Source: Nephrocerus scutellatus (lineage: Eukaryota; Arthropoda; Insecta; Diptera; Pipunculidae). Taken from it: DNA of 64,000 nt. The stretch lies in contig OX352762.1 in assembly GCA_947095585.1 (NCBI GenBank), positions 12,317,969 through 12,381,968 of the forward strand, read 5' to 3'. This document shows, one piece after another, positions 32,905-43,749 of the stretch (its first letter is position 1; each line of letters starts with the position of its first letter). The position numbers and the translations under genes are program-made. The notes beneath the pieces are model-generated. The model made no database searches and was not told where the DNA came from. It saw only the letters and a program-made list of their open reading frames with translations.

Positions 32905-33760
32905 GCTAACAATAAGTGCTTTTATGGAAGGAAAGGAAAAAAGCCCCGAATTATGCTTTTTTTTTTTGACAAAATCCAAATTTTTCCCAAATATCTTACA
33001 TCCAAGCCATGTTTGAAAACAAGAAATAGTCGCAGGGGTGCTAAATCTGGGGAATATGCTGGATGAGGGAGGTCTTCGTAGCCTAACTCATGCAATTTTG
33101 CCATTTCGACTGCGGACTTGTGCGCCGGTGCATTGTCTTCGCAAAATGCGGCCGTTTTTGCTTCAAATCGGCTTGGAATCGATCAAGCAGCTCTGCGTAT
33201 TATTCGTCGGTGATCGTATTAACTTTTTCAAGGTTTTCGATGTTAATAACACCGCACGCATCCCAAAAACTGTCGCCATGACCTTGTTTGCTGACAAACC
33301 CACCTTGGCCTTCTTCGGCTTCGATTCACCAGGAAAAGTCCGTTGTTTTGACTGTTCCTTGGTTTCTGGTGTGCTGTTGTGAATCTAGGTTATGACATCG
33401 AAATCACTGAGCCATGTGATAAGCCTTATCCACTTTCACTCGCCGATCGTCCTTTATCAAACCATGGATATTGTCGACCATTTCTGGTGTAGTTACCTCA
33501 ATTGGTTGACCAGAACGTTCGGCATCACTTGTGCTTGAACGACCGCACCGAAATTGAGTAAACCAGTGGTGAATGGTTCCAATCGATGGTGAAGAGCCCC
33601 ATAATATTTGTCAAGCTTTTGTTTGGTTTGCGTGATAGTTTTTTCTCGCAAACAATAGTGTTTTTAATGAGCACTCGAAATTCACTTTTTTCCATTTTAA
33701 CGAAAATGCTCGTAGGCGTCTATATGAAATATGGCTGCCACAACAAGACTATTTGACAGA
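32905..33760 (-). pseudogene. Mariner (DD34D-type) transposase, degenerate
   Basis: Minus-strand product in pieces: an N-terminal EFRVLIK and helix-turn-helix (near 33690-33550), then SFWDACGVINIENLEK, TITDEEYAELLDRFQADLKQ and KRPHFAK, and MAKLHELGYEDLPHP with YSPDLAP near 33050. These are classical mariner motifs with HP..SPDLAP before the third catalytic Asp, which is lost here (APLRLF). Multiple frameshifts and stops. Ends were not defined. Confidence 0.82.
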
Positions 33761-33889
33761 TCTGTCTGAAAATTTGGGTGCGTTCTTTTGAAAGATGATT
33801 CTTGACAAAAAAAAAGGATAAATTTAAAGTGACGACACAATTTGTGTTAATTTTCAGGGACTTATTGACCCACAAATATATGTAATGAG

Positions 33890-34245
33890 TCATCTAAAAA
33901 TAAACTACATGTTCAATAATGTTCTTTCGCAAATCGCACCAACCGGCTTGACATTTTTGACCAGTACGTAATGATTCAAACTTACAGGCAGTTACATTTC
34001 AAATTTCAAATAATATAATAATCTTACAGCCTAAAAGTATGCAACATAAGAGTGTTTATTTTTATTCAGTATTTTCTTAGTTTTAATTTTTAGTACTTTT
34101 TTTTTTGGTACATTTATCTAGGATTCGAATCTCGAATCTTCTGCACTACCGACTACTTTTCGTAGCATTTGCTTATTTACATTGCGATTTATCTTAGGAT
34201 TCTAATTCTATTATATGCACTACTAACTACTTTTCGTAACATTAT
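33890..34245 (-). repeat. LTR-like repeat G, copy 1
   Basis: Read on the minus strand it begins TGTTACGAAAAGTAGTTAG, and contains GTTGCATACTTTTAGGCTGT. Both blocks recur in the same order at 52205-52470. A TGT start and repeated ends suggest an LTR, but the CA end is not clear. Confidence 0.45.
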
Positions 34246-34637
34246 TTTTCATTAGAGGAGTTCATGAGAGAATCAGAACTTATGATAGGTACCATTTTCG
34301 ATTGAACAACCTGTGTAAAGTAGACTTTACTAGAAAATAATATTGTCGACAGTTTTACCTTTTCAGAGCTCCAAAACTCTTCAACTTTCTTCCTATAGAA
34401 AGTGGGGGGTTGTTGTGAGGCTCCTTGTGAGCAGCATGTGCCAACAAAATTGGTGTTATAATCGTTGGCACTGTGTACCCCTGAGCATTGCCGCAGATGA
34501 CACCAGTTAGTACTACTGTTGCAACGCACAGAGCCTACACTTTTCCGGATAGGACGATTACAGATCGAGCAGTAACAGGTACTGGGACCTGGGTTCGACT
34601 CGATCCCGGCTCTAATTAGTAGAATGCAACAACTCAT
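34242..34637 (-). pseudogene. LINE ORF N-terminus: 2A-like motif plus Cys-rich (PHD-like) finger
   Basis: The frame begins MSCCILLIRAGIESNPGPS, then CYCSICNRPI, VGSVRCN, WCHLRQCSG and more Cys residues, a Cys/His-rich finger like the PHD-type domain at the start of some CR1/jockey-like LINE ORFs. GIESNPGP matches the core of 2A ribosome-skipping peptides ((D/G)(V/I)ExNPGP), which are known in several non-LTR retrotransposons. The frame breaks after about 95 residues and no endonuclease or RT follows. Function of the motif here is inferred only. Confidence 0.7.
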
Positions 34638-34654
34638 ATATCAAAATGGTGTCA

Positions 34655-34965
34655 GTTTCTCGTGTTTGTGCGACTTATAGGAGTTGAAGAAAACGTAATA
34701 AAGGAAGATTTGTTACTCTCAGCGAACGTCGAAACGATGACGAAGGAATCTGACATAATAAAGTTATTGGCGACTACTTCGATAAGCATGACATCCCATG
34801 GACTTAGCATGTGGCGTTATGTACAGATGGTGCACCGACAATAAGAAGTAATAAATGTCGTCCGCAATTCATTCACCGTTACTATCAATGAGCTATCAGA
34901 CGAATTACAAGAGGAGGTGATCGATTTGTAAAATGACCGCACACTGAAGGAACGATACGATACAC
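34655..34965 (+). pseudogene. hAT/ZBED-type transposase fragment
   Basis: VFVRLIGVEENVIKEDLL then TMTKESDI, a frameshift, YFDKHDIPW and HVALCTDGAPTIRS. The FVR, CTDGAP and W spacing is that of ZBED5/FAM200-like proteins, domesticated or live hAT-type transposases. Only a middle segment of about 90 residues survives, with an in-frame stop (PWT*HV). Confidence 0.7.
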
Positions 34966-35030
34966 CTGGACTAGAAGAATACACAAGGCTGCAAAACTTT
35001 ACTATTCCATTTTTGTAGCTTTTTATTCAT

Positions 35031-35110
35031 ATTGTAACAAAATTTAGGCTTTCGAGTTCGTAAAGGATTTTGCGAATAAAAAACAACACAACTTGTAGGT
35101 GGTAGATGGA
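35031..35110 (+). repeat. LTR-like fragment, copy 3
   Basis: TGTAACAAAATTTAGGCTTT, CGAGTTCGTAAAGGATTTTG and CGAATAAAAAACAACACAAC. This copy shows the probable TGT start of the LTR and its AATAAA. Confidence 0.55.
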
Positions 35111-35114
35111 TCCA

Positions 35115-36645
35115 GGTGATCCAATCTCAAACTTTTTGTTCTGAAATTTTACTCCACTCTCTATCGTTCGGTTTCGACAGGTATATGTCACACAATTCTT
35201 CCCAGATTATGTTTCATGTTTCCAAAATAATACCGCGAACTGTTGAACCTCGCGTTAACGATCTTTGGCCCAATCTTTTGATTGGCATTGGTGGTCCTTT
35301 CCGTGCGTAGAACTAATTGTCGTGGAAAGGTTTTGTATTTGTATTTTTGGTTGCTGTGACATATCAAAAGTGAATAAACGTTTTTTGTTGTTGTGTGTAG
35401 ATAGAGGGGTATGCTCGACAAAAAACCTCGAGTAGAAAATTTTACCCCGGAAGCCGGGACTACAGTCAGTACAATTTTTTAAATCAAACGAGTGCATTTT
35501 TGTGATATTCAGTGCGATTTTTTTTGCACTCGGGGTAATTTTTTCCATCAAACGAAAGCCTCATGTCTTTTAAAGGCATCACTTGTTCAATAAACATCTC
35601 TTTACCTGCACAAATTTACTCATACAAAATTTCCCATGTGCCACTGTGTTTTTGCCAAAACCAGAAACCATCAAGTCAACAAACTGCTATCGTCATTAGA
35701 AGACGCATTAAGAAGAAAAACACTTCTTCGTCGTCATCATGATCATGATCATCGCCAACACGGCATTACAGCAGCAGCCGCGGTCTGCCTCTTCTCAAAA
35801 TGAAGATCCTATGAAGAAAAAAAAACACCTTCGTTGGTGTCTTACGTATAATCTTATAGACAAGTACGAGTACTTGCAGACGCAAATAAACATCTCGCAC
35901 GACAGCTAATTTGCGAAGCAGGAGATTTAATTTTAAAATCCACGTCTATTTGTAGCGCAATGGCGATCGGAGAGCTGTTGACATTTTCGATGTTTTCACC
36001 AGACCACCACCAGCACTTTGCATGACTAAGGCGGTAAATCGCCCGATCCGTCCGACCGTTCGTTTGTCCATTCACACTGCCTCCAATCACATGCGGCCAG
36101 GTCAAATGAAAGCCGGAATTATTTTGATAAACCAAAATAATATTTATTAGCCACATGATGTGACTCTTAGCATTTTACCATTCATTAAAATAATTAATGA
36201 AATTTTTTTAAAGCTGGGTGCATCCTATTCATTCGAAAGTTCAATATGGATATTGTACTCGTAAGAAGATGTGCTCGCGCTGTGACTTAATTTGGCAAAA
36301 ATTTTCGTTGGTTGCCAGTTTTCGATGTTTGGTATTTTTTAATTATTTTTTTTTTTGCTTGGCAAATGTCCAGCAGAGGAATATATTTTTATTTAATTTC
36401 AGTTTTGCTTGGATGCCTTTTGCTGTATACGAGCATTTATGCTGGTCTCAGATGAGCTGATACTCGTGTATCTTAAAATTTGTCGCAATTCTTCTTGTAG
36501 TACCATTCAGTGCCAAATCTTATTGACTAGACACCAGAACCAAGCCACTCAGGGTGGCAACAGTGGTTTGGTGGTGTAAAACGATTAAACCTTAAGGTCT
36601 AACTGTAGTGGGCAACAGTGGGCTTATTCTTGTGTCAAAACCGAA
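35115..36645. other. Intergenic, no gene recognised
   Basis: The frames at 35255-35551 and 35854-36156 have no recognisable domain. A direct ATCATGATCATGATCATCG run lies at about 35737. Confidence 0.5.
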
Positions 36646-36649
36646 CGAA

Positions 36650-37560
36650 AAGCTGCTCACAAAATTTCAGCCCTCTAGGTGGTGCGAAAGTCTGTTAAAA
36701 AGGTCCTCAAAAACTAGAAAATGGCCACACTTCCACCCATAACACGCGGAATATAAAAAATGCTATTTGGGATTTAGACGCTCACATAATTTCAGCTCTC
36801 TAGGTCGTATGAAAGGTGGTTAAAAAGGACCTAAAAGTAGTCAAAAATACATTTTGTGAGCAGCTAAGCGTCATGAGCCATTTCTTATATTCCACGTGAG
36901 ACGGGTGTTGTGCGTGTTATGCCTGGAAAAATGGTTTTTCGACTTTCTTGGACTTCTTTGACGTCATTTCTAACCTACCGAGACCTAGAGAGCTGAAATT
37001 TTGTGAGCAGCTAAGCTTCACATTTCTGATATTCCACGTAAGACGCGTGTTGTGCGTGTAATGTGTGGAAAAATGGGTTTTCGTATTTTAAAAAAACGCT
37101 TTTTTAACTTGACTTTGTCTGTCTGTTTTTTTCGACTTCTTTGAGGTCCTTTTAATCCACCTTTCATCCGACCTAGATACCTGAAATTTTGTGAGCTGCT
37201 AAGCGTCATGGACGATGACTGATATTCCACGTGAGACGCATGTTGTGCGTGTAATGTGTGGAAAAATGGGTTTTCGATTTTTTTGGACTTCTTTGGGGTC
37301 CTTTCTAGCCTACCGAGACCTAGAGAGCTGAAATTTTGTGTGCAGCAGCAGTAATATTGTGGACCATTTATGAGACGTAACGCGTGTCACAAGTCGCGTG
37401 TGGCCGGTGAGATGCGTGGAATAGTGAGTTTACTGTGAAATAGACCCCACCTCAAAAACAGATAATTTGGCGATTATATGAGCATCACACACGCAACGCG
37501 CGTATGACACATGTGAACCGTGTCGATGTGCTATACATACAAGTTTGTACCCGAAAAACT
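36650..37560. repeat. Repeat family E array, ~200-bp units in both orientations
   Basis: AGAGAGCTGAAATTTTGTG and relatives occur on + at 36980, 37172 and 37322 and inverted near 36660 and 36781. Each forward unit adds TATTCCACGTGAGACGC and GTTGTGCGTGTAATGTGTGG and GAAAAATGGGTTTTCG. A mixture of direct and inverted units suggests satellite-like expansion. 28992-29225 is a solo copy. Confidence 0.85.
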
Positions 37561-37599
37561 AAGTTTTTTACGTTTACTTGTTTTCAAATAAAAAAATTT

Positions 37600-38055
37600 T
37601 GGTGTGGCCACAACACGACTTTTTTTTACGGACGGGGCCGGAATCTTCAGTAAATGGATATTACATTTTTTTTTTATTTTTTTTATATTATTTTTATTTT
37701 TTTTAGATATTTTTTTATATTTTTTTTTTATATTTTTTTTTTAATATTTTTGTTAAATTTTTTTGTTAGATTTTTTTTAATTTTTTTTTTTTTATATTTT
37801 GATTTTTTTTAAATTTTTTTTTGTAATTTTTTTTTATCTTTTTTATATTATTTTTTTTCCCTTAAATTTTTTACTACTTCTACTTTTTGAGACTTAAAAA
37901 CTGTACAAGTAAATGCCACTTCCGGTTGGCCAATTTCCGCCAAAATCACCTGAGACCTCCAAATTTATCTAAAAAGCTTAAATATGAATTTTCATCGCCA
38001 TCAATTCAGACTCATAGACAGCGATTTTTTTTTTGCTTTTTCCGTCTCAGGAGAT
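37600..38055 (+). repeat. Repeat family C, copy 2, with a ~200-bp T-rich tract
   Basis: GGTGTGGCCACAACACGACT, TTTTACGGACGGGGCCGGAA, TCTTCAGTAAATGG, then 37650-37870 almost all T with scattered A, then TTTCCGCCAAAATCACCTGA and AAAAGCTTAAATATGAATTT. The copy at 20635 has the same blocks with a shorter T tract. Confidence 0.85.
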
Positions 38056-38059
38056 ACCG

Positions 38060-38700
38060 AAATGGGTAAAAATCTGAAAAAATACCGAGTTCCAACATTT
38101 TCATGATTACTACATATACTTCATTTTACTATGTAAACCAAAGTCAAATATGTACCTATGAAAAAAATAATTTCTTACAAATGAAAACTAAAATTAGTTT
38201 GCCTTTCAGTGTAATTTTACAAATCATATTGAAAACTTATCATTGCAAATCTTTATTCGAAAAAACGAACTCTTAATTTCTTTAATTTTTGGGGGTTGGC
38301 AAGCACTGTCGTGTCGTCATGCAAACATTTCAGTTTGGCTCGCGACAGTTGAATCGTGCAAGCAATTTATTATTGCTCGCACTTTGCATCAATATTCGTC
38401 TTAGTGTAAAAGAGATAGAAATAAGCTGTAGCGTTAAAGATTTGGGAGTCGGTGCTCTGTAATTAGCAGCAACAAAGACTCGGCCGACTAGCGAATAGCG
38501 ATCTGCTATCGGAGCTAGGGATACATATGCCCTAGGCGCACACTCCAAATTGTACCACCGCACCACACCACAATACGCCTTGCACCGTGGTGAGTTCACA
38601 AAGATCGTGAGTGGAACGCGAAGTAATCGAGGCGAATAGATTTCCTAGACAATTAATTCGCATTACTGCTGGTTGTTGGTTGGCGGGCGATCATTTATTT
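38060..38700. other. Upstream region of a probable second gene
   Basis: Repeat-free and more GC-balanced than its surroundings from about 38290. No coding frame recognised. It may hold promoter elements for the exon that follows. Confidence 0.35.
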
Positions 38701-39652
38701 AGCTGACTGACGACGTTCATTATCAATCGTTCAGTTGTTGCTGTCCGTCTGTCCGTTTGGTTACACAAAGAAAATCCGGAAGTTTCTTAAAAAAAGTACA
38801 CACACAAAAATAAAAACTAAACAAAGAAAACTGCGTTGATTTTTATCTCAAAAGCGAGCGCAACGAACGGTACAAAATTTATTTCTCGAAAAGTCACATA
38901 CGTCCAACGGTTGGTTGGTGGCGCGTTTGAACTTTACCGATAGTATACTCGTACAACGGAAAATAGCGCTGAAATTTTCTCCATTTTGAACTCAACCGAT
39001 GCAACGACGACAGCGGCGGTGGCGTTGGGTTGAAAATTTCTTCAAATTATTTGCATTGTCTTGCTGCAGTAGCATTGCTATTCTGCATATGGAAAAATTG
39101 CAATTTGGTGCCGAATTTCATTCGAATTTAAGTGAAACGAAAGAGATATTATTCGCGCTTCAGATTGAATAAAAAGTGCCAATTTGGTTATATCACATCA
39201 CAGCGACAACAGCACGCAGTAGGTGGGCAGCGAGTGTGAGTGTGAATCGATGTGATTTCAATGATCAAATATCGAAATCGTGTGTATTGCAGTTCTTTCA
39301 ATTAAATATCGCCACACAGTTTTAGAATAGCAAATCCAATTTAAACAGATTTATTAAAAAAGTAAAAAAAAACTATATTCTATTAATCGGAGAGAAAAGT
39401 TTAGAAAATCGTTCAGTTAACCGATCTTCGTGACATAAGGTGTACGCGTGCGTGGTTAATTAATAGTCGTGGGAAATGTATTAATTTCCACGGAATTAAA
39501 TTTAGATCATCGTTGTATGTTAAAATTTCCCGTTTCGTTGTCATCGTCTGATAATTCGATCGTTGGATACGAGTATGTTAGTTGATTTACAAGAAAGAGA
39601 GATATTTCCTTCACAAAGTGATCCTTCGATCGAAATTAGTTAACATTTTTAA
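38700..39652 (+). other. Probable non-coding 5' exon of an unseen gene
   Basis: The stretch is free of recognisable transposons and contains CA-, CAA- and CGACGACAGCGGCGG-type sequence typical of dipteran 5' leaders. It ends TTTTTAA followed by GTGAGTAT (5' splice site, boundary 39652). TCAGTT at 38731-38736 fits the arthropod initiator; a downstream GGTTAC starts one base off the strict DPE position. A ratchet splice site lies 1.6 kb downstream on the same strand. No coding exon of this gene is in the window that I can identify. All inference from signals. Confidence 0.45.
38731..38764 (+). promoter_or_regulatory. Initiator-like site with a near-DPE
   Basis: TCAGTT initiator with A at 38733; GGTTAC at 38759-38764 begins at +27 rather than +28. 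No convincing TATA box 25-35 bp upstream. Confidence 0.25.
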
Positions 39653-40330
39653 GTGAGTATATTATTATATGTGTATTTTTGTATCTTTTATTTAAATTCT
39701 TCTTCTTATTTTTATCTGGCTTCTTATCACTCATTGAGAAATGTAGATTGGACTTAACAGTGATCCGGAGATCTTAAATTTACTTATTACCGTGGTCAAA
39801 GTTAACCTAAACTTGATATTGATCCGGAGATTGATTTATTACAGTGGTTGGTCTTAAACTTAGTAGTGTCCGTATTTTTCTTATATCAAAATCTCACATT
39901 TTATGACTCTATTTTCAGTCAAAGGCGACTTTGTTCACTTTTCCTCAAGAATTTACTTTGTACAGCCGAAAGCGTACTTCTATTTCCATCTTAAATTGTA
40001 CCATCCATCTACCTTTATCTTGACAGAATTAGTCCTGAAGGGATAAAGGATAAAGATGTTTCTGATCGTATCAGCGGCGGCATTCACGTCGTTATTTCTG
40101 AACGGCAAGTTAATACTCCCATAATGTTAAGGATATTTTAAAGATTTAGTTAAGGCTATCACAATTGCATTTCTCGTGTTGCCATACTGTAATTTTGGGA
40201 GCTACTTTTTCTAACTGCAAGGCTTAGTAAAAAAAAATGCTTTATTTGAAGCAATAGCTGTTAGCCCCGATGTAACCTGCGACCCACCCTCATCATCAAT
40301 ATATAAAGACCTATCGATAGTGAAAAAACA
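39653..40330. other. Probable intron start, nothing else recognised
   Basis: Follows the donor at 39653. No repeats or coding sequence recognised. Confidence 0.4.
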
Positions 40331-40765
40331 GGCGTTGGCCCTATGTTTAGTTGTAAATTAGTCTAAAGACTAATTTATCTTAGAGGCCTAATAGTATGCA
40401 ACGTTAAATATAGGTCTCTCATTCATAAGCTATAGGTCATTCTTTAGTCATAAGCGATTTCTAAAATAGAATGAAAAATCCACATTTTACTTTGCAAACG
40501 TTTAGGCTTAAAAAATCGATAGCGATGCTTAGATTAAGTATTTTTTTTTCAGTTTTATCATGGGTAGTAACCCCTATGATTGAAAAAGTTACGCCATCGT
40601 AAGCCGAGCGCTAACCAATTGTTTTAAAGCAAGTCCCATCAAATTTTGACTGGTAGAAGCCAAGATATACGACCCGGCAACCAAACGTACAAATGTACAC
40701 ACGTTCGCTGAAAAAATGTCCTCTGAATATAAGGTTCGCCCTTCTTGCTCGCAATAAATAACATA
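40330..40765 (+). repeat. Repeat family B, copy 2
   Basis: GCCTAATAGTATGCAACGTT, TCATTCATAAGCTATAGG, GGGTAGTAACCCCTATGA, CTGGTAGAAGCCAAGATATA and ACACGTTCGCTGAAAAAATG in the same order as 17860-18200. Confidence 0.85.
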
Positions 40766-40794
40766 TCCTCAAAGGAAGGCATTATCCACACTAG

Positions 40795-41036
40795 TGTGTT
40801 AACATAAAAGATACTTTTGTTATTTACTGCAGTCTCAGTAGTTTTGCATTGCGCATGTGCAGTTTAGAAGAGAAATTGTTTGGGTCGTGTGAAGAATATA
40901 TAGTATATATTCGCTGAAAGAAAAGAAGTTAGACTGCCGCACTCGGATACCGCCTCGTGCACCAAGCTTTTAATTTGCAAGATAACGTCCACTTTCCTAA
41001 CTCGCTATGTAATATACTATTGCCTTTTGAGAGGCA
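40795..41036 (+). repeat. Repeat family D, copy 2
   Basis: TTTGTTATTTACTGCAGTCT, TTTGCATTGCGCATGTGCAG, GGGTCGTGTGAAGAAT, ACCGCCTCGTGCACCAAGC and ATGTAATATACTATTGC match 24905-25150. Terminal inverted repeats are not visible here. Confidence 0.8.
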
Positions 41037-41261
41037 ATTATCATTATATGCGATTACATATAAGATTCTGACATAAATTTGAAATAAAATATGTTCACAT
41101 AAAATAAAAGAAAGAAAGAAACAAAATAAAATTATTTTGATATAGAGAGAGCTCTAATTTTTTTTCCATTGATTATATAATTGTTTTAATATCTTTTCAA
41201 TTCTTTCTTAACTTTAATAATAAACTAATATAATAAATAATAACTTTCAATTCAATCGAAT

Positions 41262-41297
41262 ATATTTTGTGGTTTTCTTCTTTCTTTTTAGGTAAGC
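41262..41297 (+). promoter_or_regulatory. Ratchet-type (recursive) splice site
   Basis: A pyrimidine-rich tract (GGTTTTCTTCTTTCTTTTTA) ends in AG and is joined directly to GTAAGC, so an acceptor and a donor abut at 41291/41292 with no exon between. This is the form of recursive splice sites that remove long Drosophila introns in steps. It is on the same strand as the donor at 39653. Confidence 0.45.
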
Positions 41298-41299
41298 AC

Positions 41300-41940
41300 C
41301 AAAACAAGAAACCTTTTTGTTAGCAAGTGGATAATTATTGGGCTGCTTCTACTTATATGGTAAGGCTTAAGTAGAAAAAAAAACCTAGATAATTAATTTC
41401 GACATTTAATGCATACAAAAGATTTTTAGTTACCTTGACATATATTTAATATCTTTGCCTGTCTCCAGCAAGTGCTTAGAAGGCAACTCTTTGTGCAATA
41501 AACTTAGTACGGTTTTCCGCCTAACATGGTGTTATTAGGAAAAACTTAATTCAGATATTTATTGAGATATTACATGGGAATAATATTCCAGGAAGATTTT
41601 TGAATTTGGTATTTTGATAAATTTGGGTCATAAAATTGACCCTCCTTTTGTGTCTCATCTACTCAGTAAATCCACTTTAAAAAGAAAACTGTCTAGCAGC
41701 ATCGAAAAAAATTAACAAAAGGATACAAAAAAGTGAAATATTATGCAGTTCAAGACATTTATTCATCAATTACACAACTATACCAAAAGCAAGGTACCTA
41801 AACGTAGAGAAAAGACTTGAATTGGGGCTTATAAGGAGGATCATATCAGACGCTATATAGGAAAAGAAAAGATTGGACAAGGTCAAACTGGTGTGAACAA
41901 CTACATTCGAAATATGAAAACTATTATCATCATCATATTT
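41300..41940. other. AT-rich interval, nothing recognised
   Basis: No coding or repeat signature seen. Confidence 0.45.
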
Positions 41941-41944
41941 GGTA

Positions 41945-43345
41945 GTCCCGATTTTGAGCCGATGCCATCCAGTTTTGCATCCCTAAACTCTGGGCGTCCT
42001 AGTCTAGGCCAATCTTTTAGCGTGGACCTGGCCGGCCTCGCTGTCGTGTTCCATAAATCCTATCGCAAAGGACTTTCCGAGCAGGCAGAATCCTCTTTGC
42101 TCATGCGAACTATGTGTCCTGCCCCCGGAGCCTACCGAGCTTATTTCTCTTCACGATGTCGACATCTTGGTAACGCTCGTGGATTTCATCATTGTAGAGT
42201 CTCCGGGATCGTCCTATCTCATATACGGGGCCAACAATTCTCCGTAAGTCATTTTTCTCGAACGCGGCCAAGAGATCAAACCGCTTTTTGTTAAGCACCC
42301 AAGTCTTCTCGGATCCATATTTAAGTACTGGTATGACTATTGTCTTATATACCAGCAGCTTGGATGGTATGGTTAAGTTCCTGGATTAGAAGAGTCTTGA
42401 CAGCCTATAGTATGCTTTGTTGGCTTTAAGCAACCGTGCGACTATTTCTGGTTCCATGCTGTTATCGGGTGCTACAGTTGTGCAGTCTGAGGCTGCACAT
42501 GTATTATCTCCCAGGCTGCTTTCTTTCTCCGGTGAACTGATTTTTCATATCTTCTGAGCTCTTTATATTCAACTTCGCGTGCCCGCGTTCTATGAGATTG
42601 TTGCATTGCTTGGTACGCAACATTCTTACGTTCAGTCGCTAGCTTACATTCTTCATCGAACCAGTCGATCGATCTCTACGACTACAGCCTAAATGGAGTC
42701 AGCAGTACTAAAGTATTATTAAGGCGTATCCATTTCTCTTCTACGCCTGACATCTCGAGTTCTATCGCTTGACCGTAGTCTCTTCGTGGCGAAGGGCAGC
42801 CGTGTTGATGTCTTTGGTGATGATGCAATCCGCGCTTGGAGCACCATACCAACAAGATAGTGGTCCGAGTCGACGTTGGCACCTGGGTACGTTCGTACCG
42901 TCATCAGGTTCGGTGTTTTGGCGGCGGTCTATCAACACGTGGTCTATCTGGTTGCGAGTGGTTTCATCAGGATATACCCAGGTGGCTTTGTGGATATTTT
43001 TACGCGCAAACCTTGTACTCGCAGTGACCGTTTGACTGATTCAAAGAATTGTTTTTTTTTTCATCATCTGGGTAATCCTCTGTAGGTGCGTGAACATTTA
43101 TGAGGCCTATGTTTTTAAATCTGCCCCGCACGCGAAGGATGCATAGCCGTTCCTTTACGGCTTTAAAACCGATAACGGTGAGTTTCATTGTTTTGTTGAC
43201 TAGAAACCCCACCCATGATGTCTTGCATGGCAGCTGTAATATATGTCATATTCTGATTTTTGTAAGACACCATTCCCCGTCCACCACATTCCACCAGTCA
43301 GAGATAGTTACCGCCACCTGAAATTCTAGAGCGTTCTGTGTTATT
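41945..43345 (-). pseudogene. RTE-like LINE (endonuclease-RT), internally deleted
   Basis: Minus strand, in order: GFLVNKTMKLTVIGFK and INVHAPTEDYPDDEKKN (APE endonuclease, 43210-43040), VRTYPGANVDSDHYLVGMVL (end of endonuclease, 42910-42850), WFDEECKLA (about 42660), then directly LLKANKAYYRL and a YKTIVIPVLKYGSEKTWVL-type stretch (42430-42300), and AFEKNDLRRIVGP with a GRSRRLYNDEI motif. The whole RT palm with its catalytic Asp pair is missing between WFDEEC and the thumb region. The set matches RTE-type LINEs often annotated as 'craniofacial development protein 2-like'. Frameshifts add to the damage. Confidence 0.82.
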
Positions 43346-43454
43346 CCCCCTATTCTGCTGATGGCTGACCGCCTTATATATGTATATAGATTATCCAAAT
43401 TTTAATTCGGAAAATTAATACTTTATTGCAGTAAGACTTGATTTTGTGTTGGGT

Positions 43455-43632
43455 TAAAAATGGCAGTATACTCAGTAAACTCAGTATAATCACTGCACCC
43501 AGTACACCCAGTACATCCAGTGAGTATATTGAGTTTGCTGAGTATACACAGTATACTGGGTGTACTGGGTGTACTGAGTATACTGAGTACACCCGCTACA
43601 CCCAGTACACCCAGTGAGTATACTGAGTTTCC
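43455..43632. repeat. Minisatellite of GTAYWC-type words with internal inversion
   Basis: Built from ~9-10-bp words CAGTACACC, CAGTATACT and CTGAGTATA. The first half reads ACCCAGTACACCCAGTACA, the middle flips to GGGTGTACTGGGTGTACTG, and the end flips back to ACACCCAGTACACCCAGTG. The array can form stable hairpins and its open frames on both strands are artefacts. Confidence 0.9.
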
Positions 43633-43635
43633 ATT

Positions 43636-43742
43636 CCATTTGTGTCCAAAAATATACATGCACAACACAAATGGTCGCGAGAAGCTCGGCTTTGGACCGC
43701 AACGGTCTGTCGTGCCGAATATGTACATATTATTATTATTAA
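43636..43742 (+). mobile_element. SINE, 5'-truncated copy
   Basis: CCATTTGTGTCCAAAAATAT, ACACAAATGGTCGCGAGAAG, GGACCGCAACGGTCTGTCG and an (ATT)n tail match the 3' part of the SINE at 18401-18686. The tRNA head is absent; the minisatellite lies where the body should continue. Confidence 0.85.
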
Positions 43743-43749
43743 AAATGGC

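Noticed and set aside
37650..37870. T-rich tract as a terminator
   Set aside because: It is the internal tract of repeat family C, also present in the other copy, not tied to a gene end.
41893..42294. 133-codon frame on the + strand
   Set aside because: Antisense of the RTE-like LINE C-terminal region, which has clear homology on the minus strand.
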